DNA of 64,000 nt from Castor canadensis (taxonomy: Eukaryota > Chordata > Mammalia > Rodentia > Castoridae). The notes under the pieces were generated by a model. That model ran no database searches. It saw nothing but the letters and a program-made list of their open reading frames with translations, and had not been told where the DNA came from. A program made the position numbers and the translations under genes. Location: NCBI RefSeq assembly GCF_047511655.1, contig NC_133392.1, forward strand, positions 162,864,542 through 162,928,541, read 5' to 3'. Positions 32,976 through 44,517 of the stretch are shown here, piece by piece. Within the stretch, counting starts at the first letter, position 1. Each line of letters begins with the position of its first letter.

Positions 32976-34556
32976 GAATATTCTTGTAGTGACTCTTGAG
33001 CCTGTTCTCCAGCTGCTGTCTCTTCTAGAGGGATAGGAGCTGACCTGCTGCAGCATTGAGGGGGACATAGGCTTCAGCTGTGACCCTAGAAATGTCCACC
33101 CCACCTCTCTTGAACTTATACCCTTGGGCCCCTGCCCCAGCCCCAGAAGATGAGAATCTGAGTTGGGAACTAGTGGGAGCTCTTCGAACTCCTCCCAGAA
33201 GCCCTGGTGTCCACAGCCTACTGGAGCTCACATGTAGCTCTTAATACTCTCTTGAGCTGATGTTCGTGGCCTTGAGAGACTGGCAGGGAGAGGCTGTGCC
33301 AAGCTTAGCAGAGCCCCCATATCACCTTCTGCTGGGTGGCTGTCTTGCTTCCCTTCCACTTGGACACCCTGCCTTAAACCCAATACACTCACCTAGGAGA
33401 GGTCACTGAAGTCACTGTGGGAGAAGCCAACACCATGTGCCTTGTGGAACCCCTCCTTTCCCTTGCTGTCCAGTTCCCAGGCCTCCCCTGAAGGAAGTCC
33501 TGCTCCCCTTGCCTTTGTCTCTGAGGGTTTCCGTCTATGACTCTGAGGCTCCCATGGGAAGAAGCCTGCTCTGGATCCAGGGTTCATGCAGGGCACGTAC
33601 CTGCTTGAGGTGCATGATGACTGCTGACTTCTCCACTACCATGGAGTTCTTCCTGTGGTGCTCAACCAGGTCTCAGAGTGTGTTGAACTGATTTAGAGTT
33701 AGGAAACCTGATGACTGAGAATAATGGCTTGGATGTTGATAAGGAATCATATCCTGGACTGCTAAGTCCCTCATACTCACATCAAACAGAGAAGAATAAA
33801 GATGGGGCATAAGATGATAGAAGAGGCTGAGTTTTTGGCCACCTTCCAAGGAGTCATGGCATCTCCAAGTCCTGAGGGAAACTCTTCAGTTACAGGGAAG
33901 AGGTTTGCTTTAAGTACAGTGTGGGCAACAGAGCAAAGAATACCCTTGAGGATGAAAGCCATCAAAGATTCACTGTCCATATACAAGCAAAAGGGGCATT
34001 GGAAATGGGATTTTCCCCAGATCTGAAGGGAGCTGGGGTCAGGCCTGGAAGGGCAACTGTTGGTTGTGTCTGACTGAGACTGCCAAGGGCAGCTTCTATT
34101 CTGCGGCCTCTCCAGGACTATCTACACGAGAGGGGAGGATCCCTGAATGACTCTGGATGTCTTCCATAAGGCTGTCTGATTCCTCATGCATATGAGGGGA
34201 CCGCCTTTTCAGTTTTACTCTCTCATCCTGGACGATTATCTTCCCAAACCTGCACTATTATGAAGGCTGAGGGAAAGCCTCAACAGTGGAGGTTCACTTC
34301 TCTCTCCTGTCTGGGAAGACCAAATAATTGTATCTTAAATTGCAACTACAGGGTTAATATGCAAATATTTGGGCTCTATGTATTTTCTTTCTCTCTTTCT
34401 TAAAATAGTTTTGCTATTAACCCTTGTTTGGGAGTTTTGTTACCTGAGCCAGCTATAGCTGGCTGTTATAAAATGTAACATTCTGTAACACTTCAGACTC
34501 AGTAAGACCAAGGAGGAAAATGTGTAAAAGAATCATTAAAAAAATAAATAAAAGGG

Positions 34557-34650
34557 TGGAGAGGGCTGAGGGTATGGTTCAAGTGGTAGAGCATCTGCCT
34601 AGTAAGCACAAAACCTCTGTACTGCCTAAGTAAATAAGTAAAATAAATAA
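34557..34650 (+). repeat. ID-like SINE
   Basis: ggtatggttcaagtggtaga and an A/T-rich tail, inside the retroviral insertion. Confidence 0.6.
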
Positions 34651-35019
34651 GAAATCTAAGCAGCAACAAAGTCTGCATGATAGCTTCAGCTATGTGTGGA
34701 CAGGCGATCCTTATTTGTTTCTGTCATGAATATAATTTGAGTTAAAAAACAAGGTAAAAAGGGATCAGGAGCTGTTAAAAAAGGTTATAAAGAAGGAGAG
34801 CATTCTTAAATGAGAAAGGATTTCATATGGTAAAATAAGTTTTTACTCCAAAAGGAAAAGATTGTTCCTAAATGGAAATAGACAAGTACGGACAAAACCA
34901 GGAGGGTAAAACATGTCACAGGAGGAATGTGGCAAGATTTAGGGTGAGATGTAAGTGATCAGAAGCCCAGTGCAGTGTTGGTAAGTTTGGGACAGGAACA
35001 GCCCTGCTCCAAGGCAAGG

Positions 35020-35100
35020 CTGGGGGTGTGGTTCAAGTTGTAAAATGCCTGCCCAGCAAGCACGAGGCCCTGAGTTCAAACCCCTGTATTGGAAAAAAGA
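35020..35100 (+). repeat. ID-like SINE
   Basis: ggctgggggtgtggttcaag ... gagttcaaacccctg and an A-rich tail, inside the retroviral insertion. Confidence 0.7.
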
Positions 35101-35347
35101 GGGGTTATGCTTTTATCCAATCACCATCACCATAGCTAAAACAATTGGCTATCACCTATTTCAGCAGAGAACCAATACTTCCTATTATAGGGAATGGATT
35201 CACCCATTTCCTTTTTTTTAATCCTGGAAAAGGGTATGAGATGCTGACTCTGTACCCAAAAACCATGCTCCCAAATTAAATTTTAAAACTTTTATCTAAT
35301 AAAAGCTGCTTATAATCCAAGGCAAATGAATATTAAAGATCATTCTA

Positions 35348-35628
35348 AGCCGGGCACTGGTGGCTGTAATCCTAGCTATTCAGGAGGCAGAGATCAGGAA
35401 GATCTTGGTTCAAAGCCAGCCCAGGCAAATAGTTCTAGAGATCCTATCTCAAAAAAACCTTCACAAAAAAAGGGCTGGTGAAGTGGTTCAAAGTGTAGGC
35501 CCTGAGTTCAAGCCCCAATACCACAAAAAAAAAAAAAAATGTTGGCAGTGTAACTCAAAGTGGTAGAGAGCCAGCCTAGCAAGAGCAAGGTCCCCTAAAT
35601 TCAAACCCAGCACCAGGAAAAAAAATCA
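35348..35628 (+). repeat. Compound SINE followed by a second ID-like unit
   Basis: The B1-like half starts gccgggcactggtggctgta. The first ID-like half ends in poly-A near 35540. A further ID-like unit (gtgtaactcaaagtggtaga) runs to about 35628. Confidence 0.7.
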
Positions 35629-36851
35629 TTCTAAAACTAAAGGAAAGAAACAACCTCTAGGGATTAATTCTTAAAGATCTCTATTTTGATATTCAAAGAG
35701 GTTACTTGTCATAAATTGAGATCCTGCTCCCTCTTGATCCTACCTGCTTGTCTGAATGTGCCTAGTTTCTGAACTTCTAACTAGCAAGGAGTTCTGGGTG
35801 GTCCCAGAAATGGGGCTGAGTCACCATTCTAAGAGGGAGGGTGCCCTCTCCATATTGTAGCAAGGTTAATGTCCATACACTAAAAGAATAGACATCTCCT
35901 TGTTGGGGTGTGACAGTCGGGGAACTCCCAGGCATATCAAATTCCAGAAGACTCCTAGATACAAAGGAGTTTCAGAAAATTGTGAAACTGTGCTATACTC
36001 ACCTCTTTTCTTTCTTTCCTTCCTTCTTCCTTCCCCCCCTCTGCCCCGCGTGAATAAACAGATGGCTACCCTTAGGATGTATATTTAAAAATTGAGATTT
36101 TATTCAAACCCCGGAACCTCCAAGAAAAAAATTGCGACTTTAATAAAGAGGGATTAAGGGGAAAAAAGTTAATTTTCTGCTGCAATCCCATGTGGCTCCA
36201 ATTAGAAAATGGAACAGTTCGGTCTATTAATGGGAGTCCAGGACTTTAAACCATTCTTCAATTAGACCTGTTTTGTAAAAGGCAAAAAATGGTCTAATAT
36301 TCCATATGTACAACTTTTATGGCCTTATTCCAGTACCTTAAATTCAGAAAGCAAAGTAAATTTTATTATGTTCTTATATCTACATTAAAGGATCCATTAA
36401 AAGCTGATTTGGGGGAGCCATCAGGAGACCCCACATTAAATTGTAAATATATTGGCTTCCTGATAATATACAGACCACTTGGACTATAATGGATCCTGGG
36501 ACAAAATGCCTAATTCATGGCAATCCCTGAAAACATAGAGGGCAATGGACAGTTATAGGTGGATATGGAGACAAGACAACACAGCAAAAAAGAACAACTT
36601 TCCCTGGAGGACACTGTCTGAATCTCTCCCCAGCAAGAAAACTGCTTGGATGTCTTCTGGTGAACGTGTGTCTAGGGCACACCCTACACACCATAACAGG
36701 AAATTTCCACCTAAATGTACATAGGGAAAGACAGTGACACCTGACTGGACAAAGTAAAAACCAATAAAAATGCCTTCCCTACACAGGGTAATTAATGCCA
36801 AGCAATAATAACTGCTGGAGGATATTAAAAAACACAGTTACTATCAAGAAT

Positions 36852-37048
36852 TAGCTATAGCCAGGTGCCTGTAATCCTAGCTACTCAGGAAGTAGAGATC
36901 AGGAGGATCACGGTTTGAAGCCAGCTCAGGCAAATAGTTTGTGAGATCCTATCTCGACAAAACGCATCAAAACAAAGGGCTGGTGGAGTGGTTCAGGGTG
37001 TAGAACCTGAGTTCAAACTGAAGTACCACCAAAAAAAAAAAAAAAGAC
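36852..37048 (+). repeat. Compound B1/ID-like SINE
   Basis: ccaggtgcctgtaatcctag to a poly-A tail near 37048. Confidence 0.75.
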
Positions 37049-37756
37049 TTGGCTACAGAAGTGAGACACTTTAGCTAAAGTTTAAATAACCCTACATGGG
37101 TTTAAAAAAAAAAAAGTATTTCCAAAAACTGTAAGACTGGCAAATTAAAAACCCTAGTGCTAGGGATGAGCTACTACCCAATGAGTTCTCGGTCAAAGTC
37201 CCCACACCATACAGACTATTGCCATTATAGTTGGTTGCACATAAGAACTGAATGGTAAGTCCCTACTGCTGAAGACACCACGTGCTCTGGTTTCAGGACA
37301 TGGACAAATCTAGCGGGAATTGAACTGGAAGTTTCCTCCCTACTGGTTTGCTGCCAGGTCTTGTTCAGCTAGGGGCGCATATGTTTCACTACCAGCATGC
37401 CCACCAGTGCAGCAGTGACATGACTGGTATGGGTGCAACTGACCTCATTCCAATTGGATCCTAGGCCAGCTCCATGTGCGGGAACCCATGTTTAGTACTA
37501 CAGGCCAAGACAAAAACCTCAGCTAAAAAAATCATAAATCCCAACTGAAAAGTCACTGCCATTATTTTGTTAAACAGGATCTTATGCTGTTTCAGATCTT
37601 ACAAATTAGTTCTTTAGCCACAGAGTCCCAAGAACTGTTCACATGCACCTAGAATGGACAACAGTAGACCTTCAGAGCACTTTCCCAAAGTTACCTACAT
37701 GGTTTCACCATTTGCAGTGGGATGGTGGCTCATGACCTTGATTTAAAAACTCATTT

Positions 37757-37848
37757 GCAGAGGTTGGCAGAATGGCTCAAGCGGGAGAGTGCCTAGTAAG
37801 CACAAGGCCTTGAGCTTAACCCCCAGTTCCACCAGAAGGAAAAAAATC
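37757..37848 (+). repeat. ID-like SINE
   Basis: gaggttggcagaatggctca ... ccccagttccaccagaagg and an A-rich tail. Confidence 0.65.
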
Positions 37849-39965
37849 AGCTGTAGGATATACAAGTACACTTAATGGGGCAGGGATAAGAAATAAATCT
37901 CCAATTGATTACTGCTGCTACCAGCCACAATCAAGGGAATCTCTTACAATGGGCAGTTACCACAGCAACAACCTACAACAAATCCTCCAGTAGTGGGGAT
38001 TCAAAAGTTACATGTATAAATGATGGTACCCTAGTACTTTTAGTCAAGATCACAAGATGAACATCAACAACTGGGACCTCTAAACGAAGATTTAGAGGTC
38101 TTCCACACATTGTTCTATTCCACCATCTCGGTCTTAGCCATCACCCTAACAAGGCGGCAAAGAGAAAAGGTGGCCCTGTAAGTAGAGACAAAGCCCTACC
38201 AACTATAAGAAGTAGTTTCTGAACAAATATCTATAGCTCTCCTCCCCTGTAAGGTTTTAAGGGATTTTTTTAAAGCTAAAGTAATAATAAAGTTTATTAG
38301 GAAAGGAATACACGTTCAACAGACTGAGAACAGGTCATCTCTGGAGAGAGAAAAAAGAATGACCAGGTCCACAGTTCTGAAGGGAGGACTGTTAAGAGAA
38401 AGGCAAGGAATTAGGAAACCTCATGGTTGAGAATAATGGCTTGGATAAGCTTAAGGTCTTGGGACACCCAGCATAGCTCCTTTGTGACCATGCTTGCTTT
38501 GCATTAATAAACCTGCTCTGGCTTAAGTCTCTTCTGTGTCCAGCCTTGAATTCTTTCTCCATTGAGACCAAGATCTTTCTGGCCCCCTGAGCTAGTGAAC
38601 CAAATCCGGTGACAAAACCACTCCCCACTTCCCATGTCATACTTCCTGTCTGGCTGTGTGGGTGATAGTGAGAGGCCCATCCCAGAGGCACAGACCACCT
38701 GTGTCACTTCCCACCTAGAAGCAGATTATGATATGGTGGTGTGTGGCTGATGGTAAGCACCCTGCACTGGGTCAGCATTGTGACCGGCACCAGGAGGTTG
38801 CCTGAATGCCCCTCTCTCCACCAGCAGCTTCTTGGCCTCCTGGCCAGATGTCCTGGTGCCTGTGGTACTACCTACTCAAGGGTGAAGCACAGGTGGGGCT
38901 GGAGGCTATTGCTGGCTAGGTAAGAGGCAAAGGCCCATGCGAAATGGATACCTTAGAGGCAAATGTGGACACAGCAGATCTCAGGCCCAGGCAACACCCT
39001 ACTCTGGGCCACCCTTGGATCTGCTTGTCTCACCTCTTTCATGCTAGTGGGCTCCCAGGAGCCAGCAGGAGACAGGACAGGTACACTGTGCAGGGTCCAG
39101 GGTGGCTACCAGGTGGCCTCAGCAAGGATGGCCAGGGCTGCCTCCCAGACAAGTCATCTTGTCTCCATAGTGCCCCTACTCCTGGCCAGGACTGGGCCTT
39201 GGGACCCCTGTACCTGATTCCTTTGACCTGGAGGCCAAGGTTAGAGCAGCCCTCCTATAATGGCTCTGCCTCACCCCAGACCACCTGCCCACACATCACA
39301 CATGCCCCCAGCAAGGTGAGGGAAGTACGTCATGTGGGCTAGCTCCAGTCCTGCCTGTTGCCTCAGGGTTAGAGAACCTGGGCAGATCTAGAACCCTGTT
39401 GGAGCCTCCTCTGGGACAATCACTCTTCCTCACAGACTGACCCATCCCCATCCAGGCACACATGGGCAGATGTGGGTCCGGTTCTTCACCGCTGGTCACA
39501 ACCCCTCCCCAGCCTCCCCATAATGGCCCTTTCAAGGACTTGGCCAGACCCCCAAAGAGCAGTTCCAATCCTCTGGAATTACAAAGCATGGATCCACTGC
39601 TCCTCACTTCACTGAACCCTCCCCAAAGGCCTGGCTCCCTCCTACCTAGGAGCCTCCGGTCATGATGTGCAGCCCCACTTACCCTTCCATCAAGGTGGAC
39701 CACAGCACTGGTCCTTGGTGCCAGATTCTTAGGGGGCCTGTCTAGAACACTGCTCATATCCCCGGGAGGTCCCAGAAACCTGTCTCCCTGGATGAGGGTG
39801 TTCAGACTCCTTGCCTGTTCATGCATGGCTAGGGCCCATTCCGTGACAGGAAGCATGAAACCCACCAGGTTTCTCTTTCTGGGCCTTGCCAAGAAGCTCC
39901 TGTGCCAGCATCTGGACAGAAGCAACTTCTCTGCCTCTACCCCTCTGATACTGGGGTGAAACCAC

Positions 39966-40490
39966 CTGGAATGGGGACAGCTACCCTTGGTTTCAGCCTA
40001 ACAACAGAGGTATGCACCCTACAGACTTTATCTCTTGTGCCCAAAAGGGAACCTGGAGCAGGCCAAGAGGACCAGGTTGCTCCAGGGGAGGTAAGCAGTG
40101 GCTGCCTTCGTCCTTCCACAGCTACCCCGTTGCCTGCAGGGCACCTTTGCTAGATTGGAGCACTGCTGACCCAGGTTCAGCCTCTGAAGCCTCAGTGAGA
40201 CCAGGCCTGGAGAGCTGGAACCCAGGTGTCCCCACAGGCCCCAGCTCTGGAGGAGAGCAGATGTCATTGACTTCAGGTCTATGGGTCACGGGCTGTGAGA
40301 GCAGGGAGGTCCTGAGTCTCATCTCCTGGTGCCCAGCCATCTCTCAGTGCCAGCCAGCATGCAGCCAGGGCATGCACAAGGCATCTCCACCCAGGAAGCT
40401 CCACACTCCAGAGCTCCAGGCCGTTCTTCAGGCACGCCTGCCCTTGCACTCTGCCACTCTGTCCACAGAGAGGCCTGTCCCTGCCCGCAT
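39966..40490. other. Upstream of the SHP-like fossil, no exon recognised
   Basis: The promoter and the tiny first coding exon of the SHP-like gene would lie in this direction. I cannot identify either. Confidence 0.35.
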
Positions 40491-40683
40491 TCTTTTTTTT
40501 ATAAAAATAACATATATTTGTTGTGTGTGGGGTGATCATTGTGATCTTTACATGTGCTTTTAATGTATCTTAATTAGATTCAACCCCTCCATCATTCTCC
40601 CTTATCTTCCCACCTCCATGTCTTAGAACGATTTCAACAGGTTTCATTGTTCTATTTTTATACATGTATACAAAGTATCCACC
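40491..40683 (-). mobile_element. L1 3' UTR fragment, minus strand
   Basis: Poly-T at 40491-40500 marks the A tail of a minus-strand element. Read in reverse it has the typical rodent L1 3' UTR wording (gatggaggggttgaat, then agatacattaaaagcacatg). It is a 5'-truncated insertion. Confidence 0.6.
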
Positions 40684-41834
40684 TGATTTCTTTAAAGGTG
40701 CCTCCACCTGCTTTGGCTGGGAGTTTGGGAGAGAGGCAGAAATTTCCCAGGGTTTTCCAACTTCAAAACAAAGGGATGGGATACAGGCAGGCTCCTAGGT
40801 GTGGAGGGCGAAAAGTGCAGTTTGGCCCCGTTTCCCCAGCAGCCCCCAGGCCCGCTTGCCCATTGGGGCCCACTTGTCACTACTGTCCTCCTTTGCCCAC
40901 CTTTCAGGAGGGGTCCATGGTGGCCTGGAACTTTCTCCCCTAGGGTTGTCAGCTTCTCAGACGCTTGCTTCCAACCTCTGATCCCACATCTCTGTACACA
41001 TGGAGCAGGGTCATAGCTGTCATATCTTCCTCTCCTACTTAGACCTTCCCACCTCCCATCCATCAAATGTCCCATCAGCCTCCAGACCACCTTTGACTCC
41101 AGCAGCCTCTGGGGCAGTTTTTAGGACAACCCTCTTGTAGTAGGGTGTAGAGAGCTTTCTCTTGCTCTTGGTCCACTGACCTAACTGGGGGCGACTGGAG
41201 ATGCAGAAAGGACAAACGATAGAAGACAGACATGTAGAAATCTGGGGCCAGGTATGCTGGGTGCTCGGATGGAGACGAACAACAGCTTGTTGCTTCTTTT
41301 CTCTAATAACTCTTCTTTCACTTAGCTTCTTTTCTCCATTCTTTGAAACCTTACTTCTAAAGTCTTTCTTCTTTAAAACCTTGCTTCTTTTCTATTCTTT
41401 AAAGTCTCTTTCCTTAGACTTGCACTGTCCCATGTTTCTTCTAATCTCTAGCATAACTCAGCAGCGGCAGTGGCAGCCAGCTGCATCATTCAGAGCAGTC
41501 TCACAAGCAGCCTGCAGGCAGCCAAGCAAAATCCATCAATCAATCCCCCACCAAAAACCCCTCATCCATACTCCCCCATCCTTCTTCAGCTAGTCTTTTA
41601 TATCCAGTGGTAAATAAGGAAGTGGAGCAACACTGGGGGGGGGGGCGGTCCATGACATTGTAACAAGAGAAACCTGAGTTCCTACTTCTCTGAATGTAAA
41701 CAACTTAGGAAAAGCAGCTGTGCTGCATTTTTGCCTTCACACTCTTCTGCAGCTGGGGCTGTGCCAAACTCAGCCTGTAGATCACTGAGCACAACTGTGT
41801 TTATGCCAGGTTCTCATAGGCTTCTCATCATCAG
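40684..41834. other. Intergenic; possible old ERV leader at 41.2-41.6 kb
   Basis: Mostly unassigned. About 41,270-41,640 has a CT-rich stretch on the plus strand. In reverse it looks like a retroviral leader and a short gag-like start, but the resemblance is weak. A G run lies at about 41,635. Confidence 0.25.
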
Positions 41835-42162
41835 CTCCCACAGAAGGAGAAACAGAACCAGCCTGTGTTCTGATAAAATAGCAGGGGGAGGGATGGCATA
41901 GCAGAGAGATAAAACTTAGAATTCTAAAATGTGAAGAAGGTCACATAGCACTGGGGGTGAAATAGCCAATAGAATTACATGTAACCATATGTGGGTTAAA
42001 CCTTGCTTCTTGCTTCTGTAATCTGCTTTCAAGGGTATATAAGGTGAACCCCTTTGTTCTTGGGGCTCAGCTTTAGACACAAGTCCACTGAGTCTGTGCC
42101 AGCATAATAAAGTGTTGCTTCCCTGCCTCATAGTTCCATGTCTGTTTGAGCTTCCAATAACA
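41835..42162 (+). repeat. LTR A (5' LTR of outer provirus)
   Basis: TATA-like ggtatataaggtga near 42034 and AATAAA near 42107. The end is at aataaca, directly before a primer-site-like sequence. The left end does not show a clean TG and may be truncated or altered. Confidence 0.7.
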
Positions 42163-42503
42163 TTTCTTGGAGGTTCATTGCCTGCGTTGCGGATACTTGT
42201 CGCTGGAATATGTCCCCCTGATGGTGCCAGGTGCCAGTTTGATCCAGAGGAGGGCTTTGTTCTCCAAGAAAATTGGAGCTGAAATGGGTGAGGCACAGGA
42301 ACCAGCAAGGGGAGGGGAACACCGCTCTTCAGACTGGTTCGAATTCAGGCCTGCCTCAGGAGGCAGAAGACAAGTCTGATCATCTCCCAGAGACCCCCAA
42401 GTAATCCTGTCTAGGGTGAAACCGGGTCTTTCAGGTGGAGCAGGGCAAGAGTGTGTGAGGCACCTCTGGGAATTCGGGAGGTTGAGCTTTTCCAGGAAAT
42501 AGC

Positions 42504-42856
42504 TGTAGCAAGAAAGGGGAGGCCAGGAAAGAAACAGACAGGCTGGTGTTCTGACAACCAGACAGGGGGAGGGAAGATGGCAAAGCAGAAAGATAAAACT
42601 TAAAGAATTGAAACATGAAGGTCACATAGCACTAGGGTAATGAAATAGCCAATGAAGTCACATGCAGCCATATGTGGGTTGAACTTTGCTTTTTGCTTCT
42701 GTAACCTGCTTGCAAGGGTATATAAAGTGAGACCCCTTTGTTCTCGGGGCTCAGCCTTTGGACATGAGTCCGCTGGGTCTGTGCTGGTACAATAAACATT
42801 GCTTCCTGCTAATCTGCCTCAGAGACTCCTATCTCAGCTCATAATTTCCTGCAACA
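42504..42856 (+). repeat. LTR B, solo LTR inside the outer provirus leader
   Basis: It begins tgtagcaag and ends tgcaaca. A perfect 4-bp target duplication TAGC flanks it (42500-42503 and 42857-42860). The flanks join into a sequence matching the inner provirus leader at about 44930-44960. It contains a TATA-like box near 42718 and AATAAA near 42790. Confidence 0.8.
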
Positions 42857-43001
42857 TAGCCACAAGTGAGGTTGAGGTATGGATAACAAAAATTCAGTTC
42901 CAAAGAGGGAGACTTACAAGAGAACAGATGCATCACACTGGATAGCTCTCTGGGTATATTTTAGAAGTTTTTTTTTTTGAGAGTACACTCTAATTTGTGT
43001 G

Positions 43002-43130
43002 TGTGTATGTGTGTGTGTGTGTGTGTGTGAATTTGTTTAAAGCATTGGGCAAAATTTAATTTGCTTCTGGAATTCTAGCTCATCTTATGCATGCTTAAGG
43101 TGACATTTTTTCTGGCACGCTTAATTTATA

Positions 43131-43166
<36 letters not shown>
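43002..43166. repeat. Two (TG)n tracts in retroviral internal sequence
   Basis: TG runs at about 43002-43029 and 43134-43166. Shorter versions sit at the matching places of the inner provirus (near 45098 and 45222), so the tracts are part of the family and expanded here. Confidence 0.8.
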
Positions 43167-43168
<2 letters not shown>

Positions 43169-43735
43169 GCATCTTCAAAATGGTTTCTTAAACTGCTGTT
43201 ATAAGGTTAATGTGATATTCAAGGTAACAAAAAAACAGGGTGTTTATTTTAAAGATCTCTGTTATAAAGTGCTTAAGCTTTTTACACATGACTATGTAAA
43301 CATCTCGAGGATGATTCTTATTATAAAGTAAATTTAAAATTTTGTTACTCTGTTCTACTGCTACTTTTAAGAAAACCAGTTTTCAAACTTATTTCGATCA
43401 GGTCTCACTAGGATGCAGGCATTCAGGGGTTAACACTCTGGCTCAGGATGGGGGGGGAGAAAAAAAGAAAAGTTGGGGGGGGGCATGGCCTGCAGCAGGA
43501 ATCTTGAAATTTGGGTAGTTAAAAAATGACCTTAGCCTGTTTCATTCTGTCATAAATAAAATCTGGGATTTAATTCTCTCTCATAATATGTGGGTCTATT
43601 AGCAAATGGGCTTTCTATAAATTGTTTTTATACAAAAAATAATTTTAAGGTTTTTTTTTCTGTTTTTTTTCATACAAATACAAGGGCCTAAGTTAAAAGG
43701 TTTTCTGAGTTATTTTCAAGTAACAAATATATATA

Positions 43736-43768
43736 TGTATCTATCTATCTATCTACAGATAGATAGAT
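43736..43768. repeat. (TATC)n / (GATA)n inverted tetranucleotide tract
   Basis: tatctatctatctatct is followed at once by agatagatagat, so the tract can fold back on itself. The matching site in the inner provirus (near 46470) is a TG/TA repeat instead. Confidence 0.75.
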
Positions 43769-44173
43769 GGTATTAAGGATATGGTTTTTAAAAATAAAAG
43801 GTTAAAAATACTTTTAAATTATAGAAAAGGATAAAAGACAAGCTCCCCCAGGGGATACAAAAATAAGTTGTTATAAAGGTACAGAGTAAGTTGTCATAAA
43901 AAGATGGAGCTTATAAATGCTTATGTAAGTGATTAAGTTGACTAAAATCCAGTTACATTAAGGTTTTGTAAGGTCAAAATTTAATATACTGATGTTAAAC
44001 TAAAACTTAATAAAAATATTATATTGTTCTTGAAAACATTAAAAAAAACTGTCTTAAAATGGTTTTTGTTTTGTTAAGATAACTGGAATTTTTGGTGTAC
44101 AGTTTAATCCACAAATTTATCAAGACAACAAGAGTTTATTAAAACATGGAGACAAGAGGCAGCTGAGTACAGA

Positions 44174-44517
44174 TGTAGTAGGGAGGAGGGCCATAAAAAA
44201 AAAAACAGGCTGTGTGCTGAGGAGGAAGGAGGAAGGGATGGCAAAGCAGAGAGATAAAACTTAAAGAATTGAAACATGAAGGTCACATAGCACTAGGAAA
44301 ATGAAATAGCCAATGAAGTCTCATGCAGCCACAAGTGGGTTAAGCTTTGCTTTTTGCTTCTGGAACCTGCTTGCAAGGGTATATAAGGTGAGACCCCTTT
44401 GTTCTCGGGGCTTAGGCTTTGGACACGAGTCCACTGGGTCTGTGTCAGCACAATAAAATGTTGCTTCCTGCTAAACTGCCTCAGTGTCCCATATCTCAGT
44501 TTGAGATTCCCACAACA
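44174..44517 (+). repeat. LTR C (5' LTR of inner provirus)
   Basis: It begins tgtagtaggg and ends cacaaca, with a TATA-like ggtatataaggtga near 44378 and AATAAA near 44452. Confidence 0.8.

Larger units (their letters stand above)
33689..38614 (+). mobile_element. Old endogenous retrovirus inserted in exon 5 of the SHP-like fossil
   Basis: Boundaries come from the split host exon: the element begins TG at 33689 and ends CA at 38614. A 4-bp target duplication flanks it (gaac 33685-33688, aaac 38615-38618, one mismatch). The 3' LTR is about 38390-38614, with AATAAA near 38506. The 5' LTR is about 33689-33894 and shares a clear 35-bp block near its start (aggaaacctgatgactgaga versus aggaaacctcatggttgaga). 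The LTR pair is strongly diverged, so the insertion is old. The inside is badly decayed with many breaks; I could not assign gag, pol or env with confidence. Several SINEs have landed in it. A 4-bp duplication fits a gammaretrovirus-like (class I) element. Confidence 0.75.
30771..39965 (-). pseudogene. Unprocessed SHP-family (PTPN11-like) tyrosine phosphatase fossil gene
   Basis: Recognisable exons in order on the minus strand, named by human PTPN11: exons 2+3 at 39965-39683 (N-SH2: RWFHPSIRGVEAEKLLLSR, SFLARPRKRN, ending SAVVHLDGR at a good donor); exon 4 at about 38880-38740 (SGQEAKKLLVERGA); exon 5 at 38653-38619 plus 33688-33601 (PDRKYDMGSGEW, then DLVEHHRKNSMVVEK ... IMHLKQ and donor gtacgt), split by a retrovirus; exon 6 at 33279-33180 (SLKATNI ... 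GFWEEFE); exon 9 piece at about 32310-32225 (NTHVIIMTT); exon 11 at about 31430-31296 (PDH of the WPD loop, then GPMVVNC with the catalytic Cys codon); exon 12 at 31241-31176 (GGMGRTGAFTVIDILVDAI); exon 13 at 30907-30771 (DCDIDVP, SGMVQAEAQY). Introns lie between most exons, so it is not a processed copy. Damage includes TGA in place of the WPD-loop Trp, TGA in exon 5, TAG at the start of exon 4, frame slips in exons 6, 9 and 13, and lost donors. Residues are closer to PTPN11 than to PTPN6 (DCDIDVP, FTVIDIL). Exons 7, 8 and 10 were not found. Confidence 0.88.

Noticed and set aside
30771-39965. SHP-like fossil as a processed retrocopy of PTPN11
   Set aside because: Exons are kilobases apart with splice signals at several borders, and there is no poly-A tail or target duplication around the whole.
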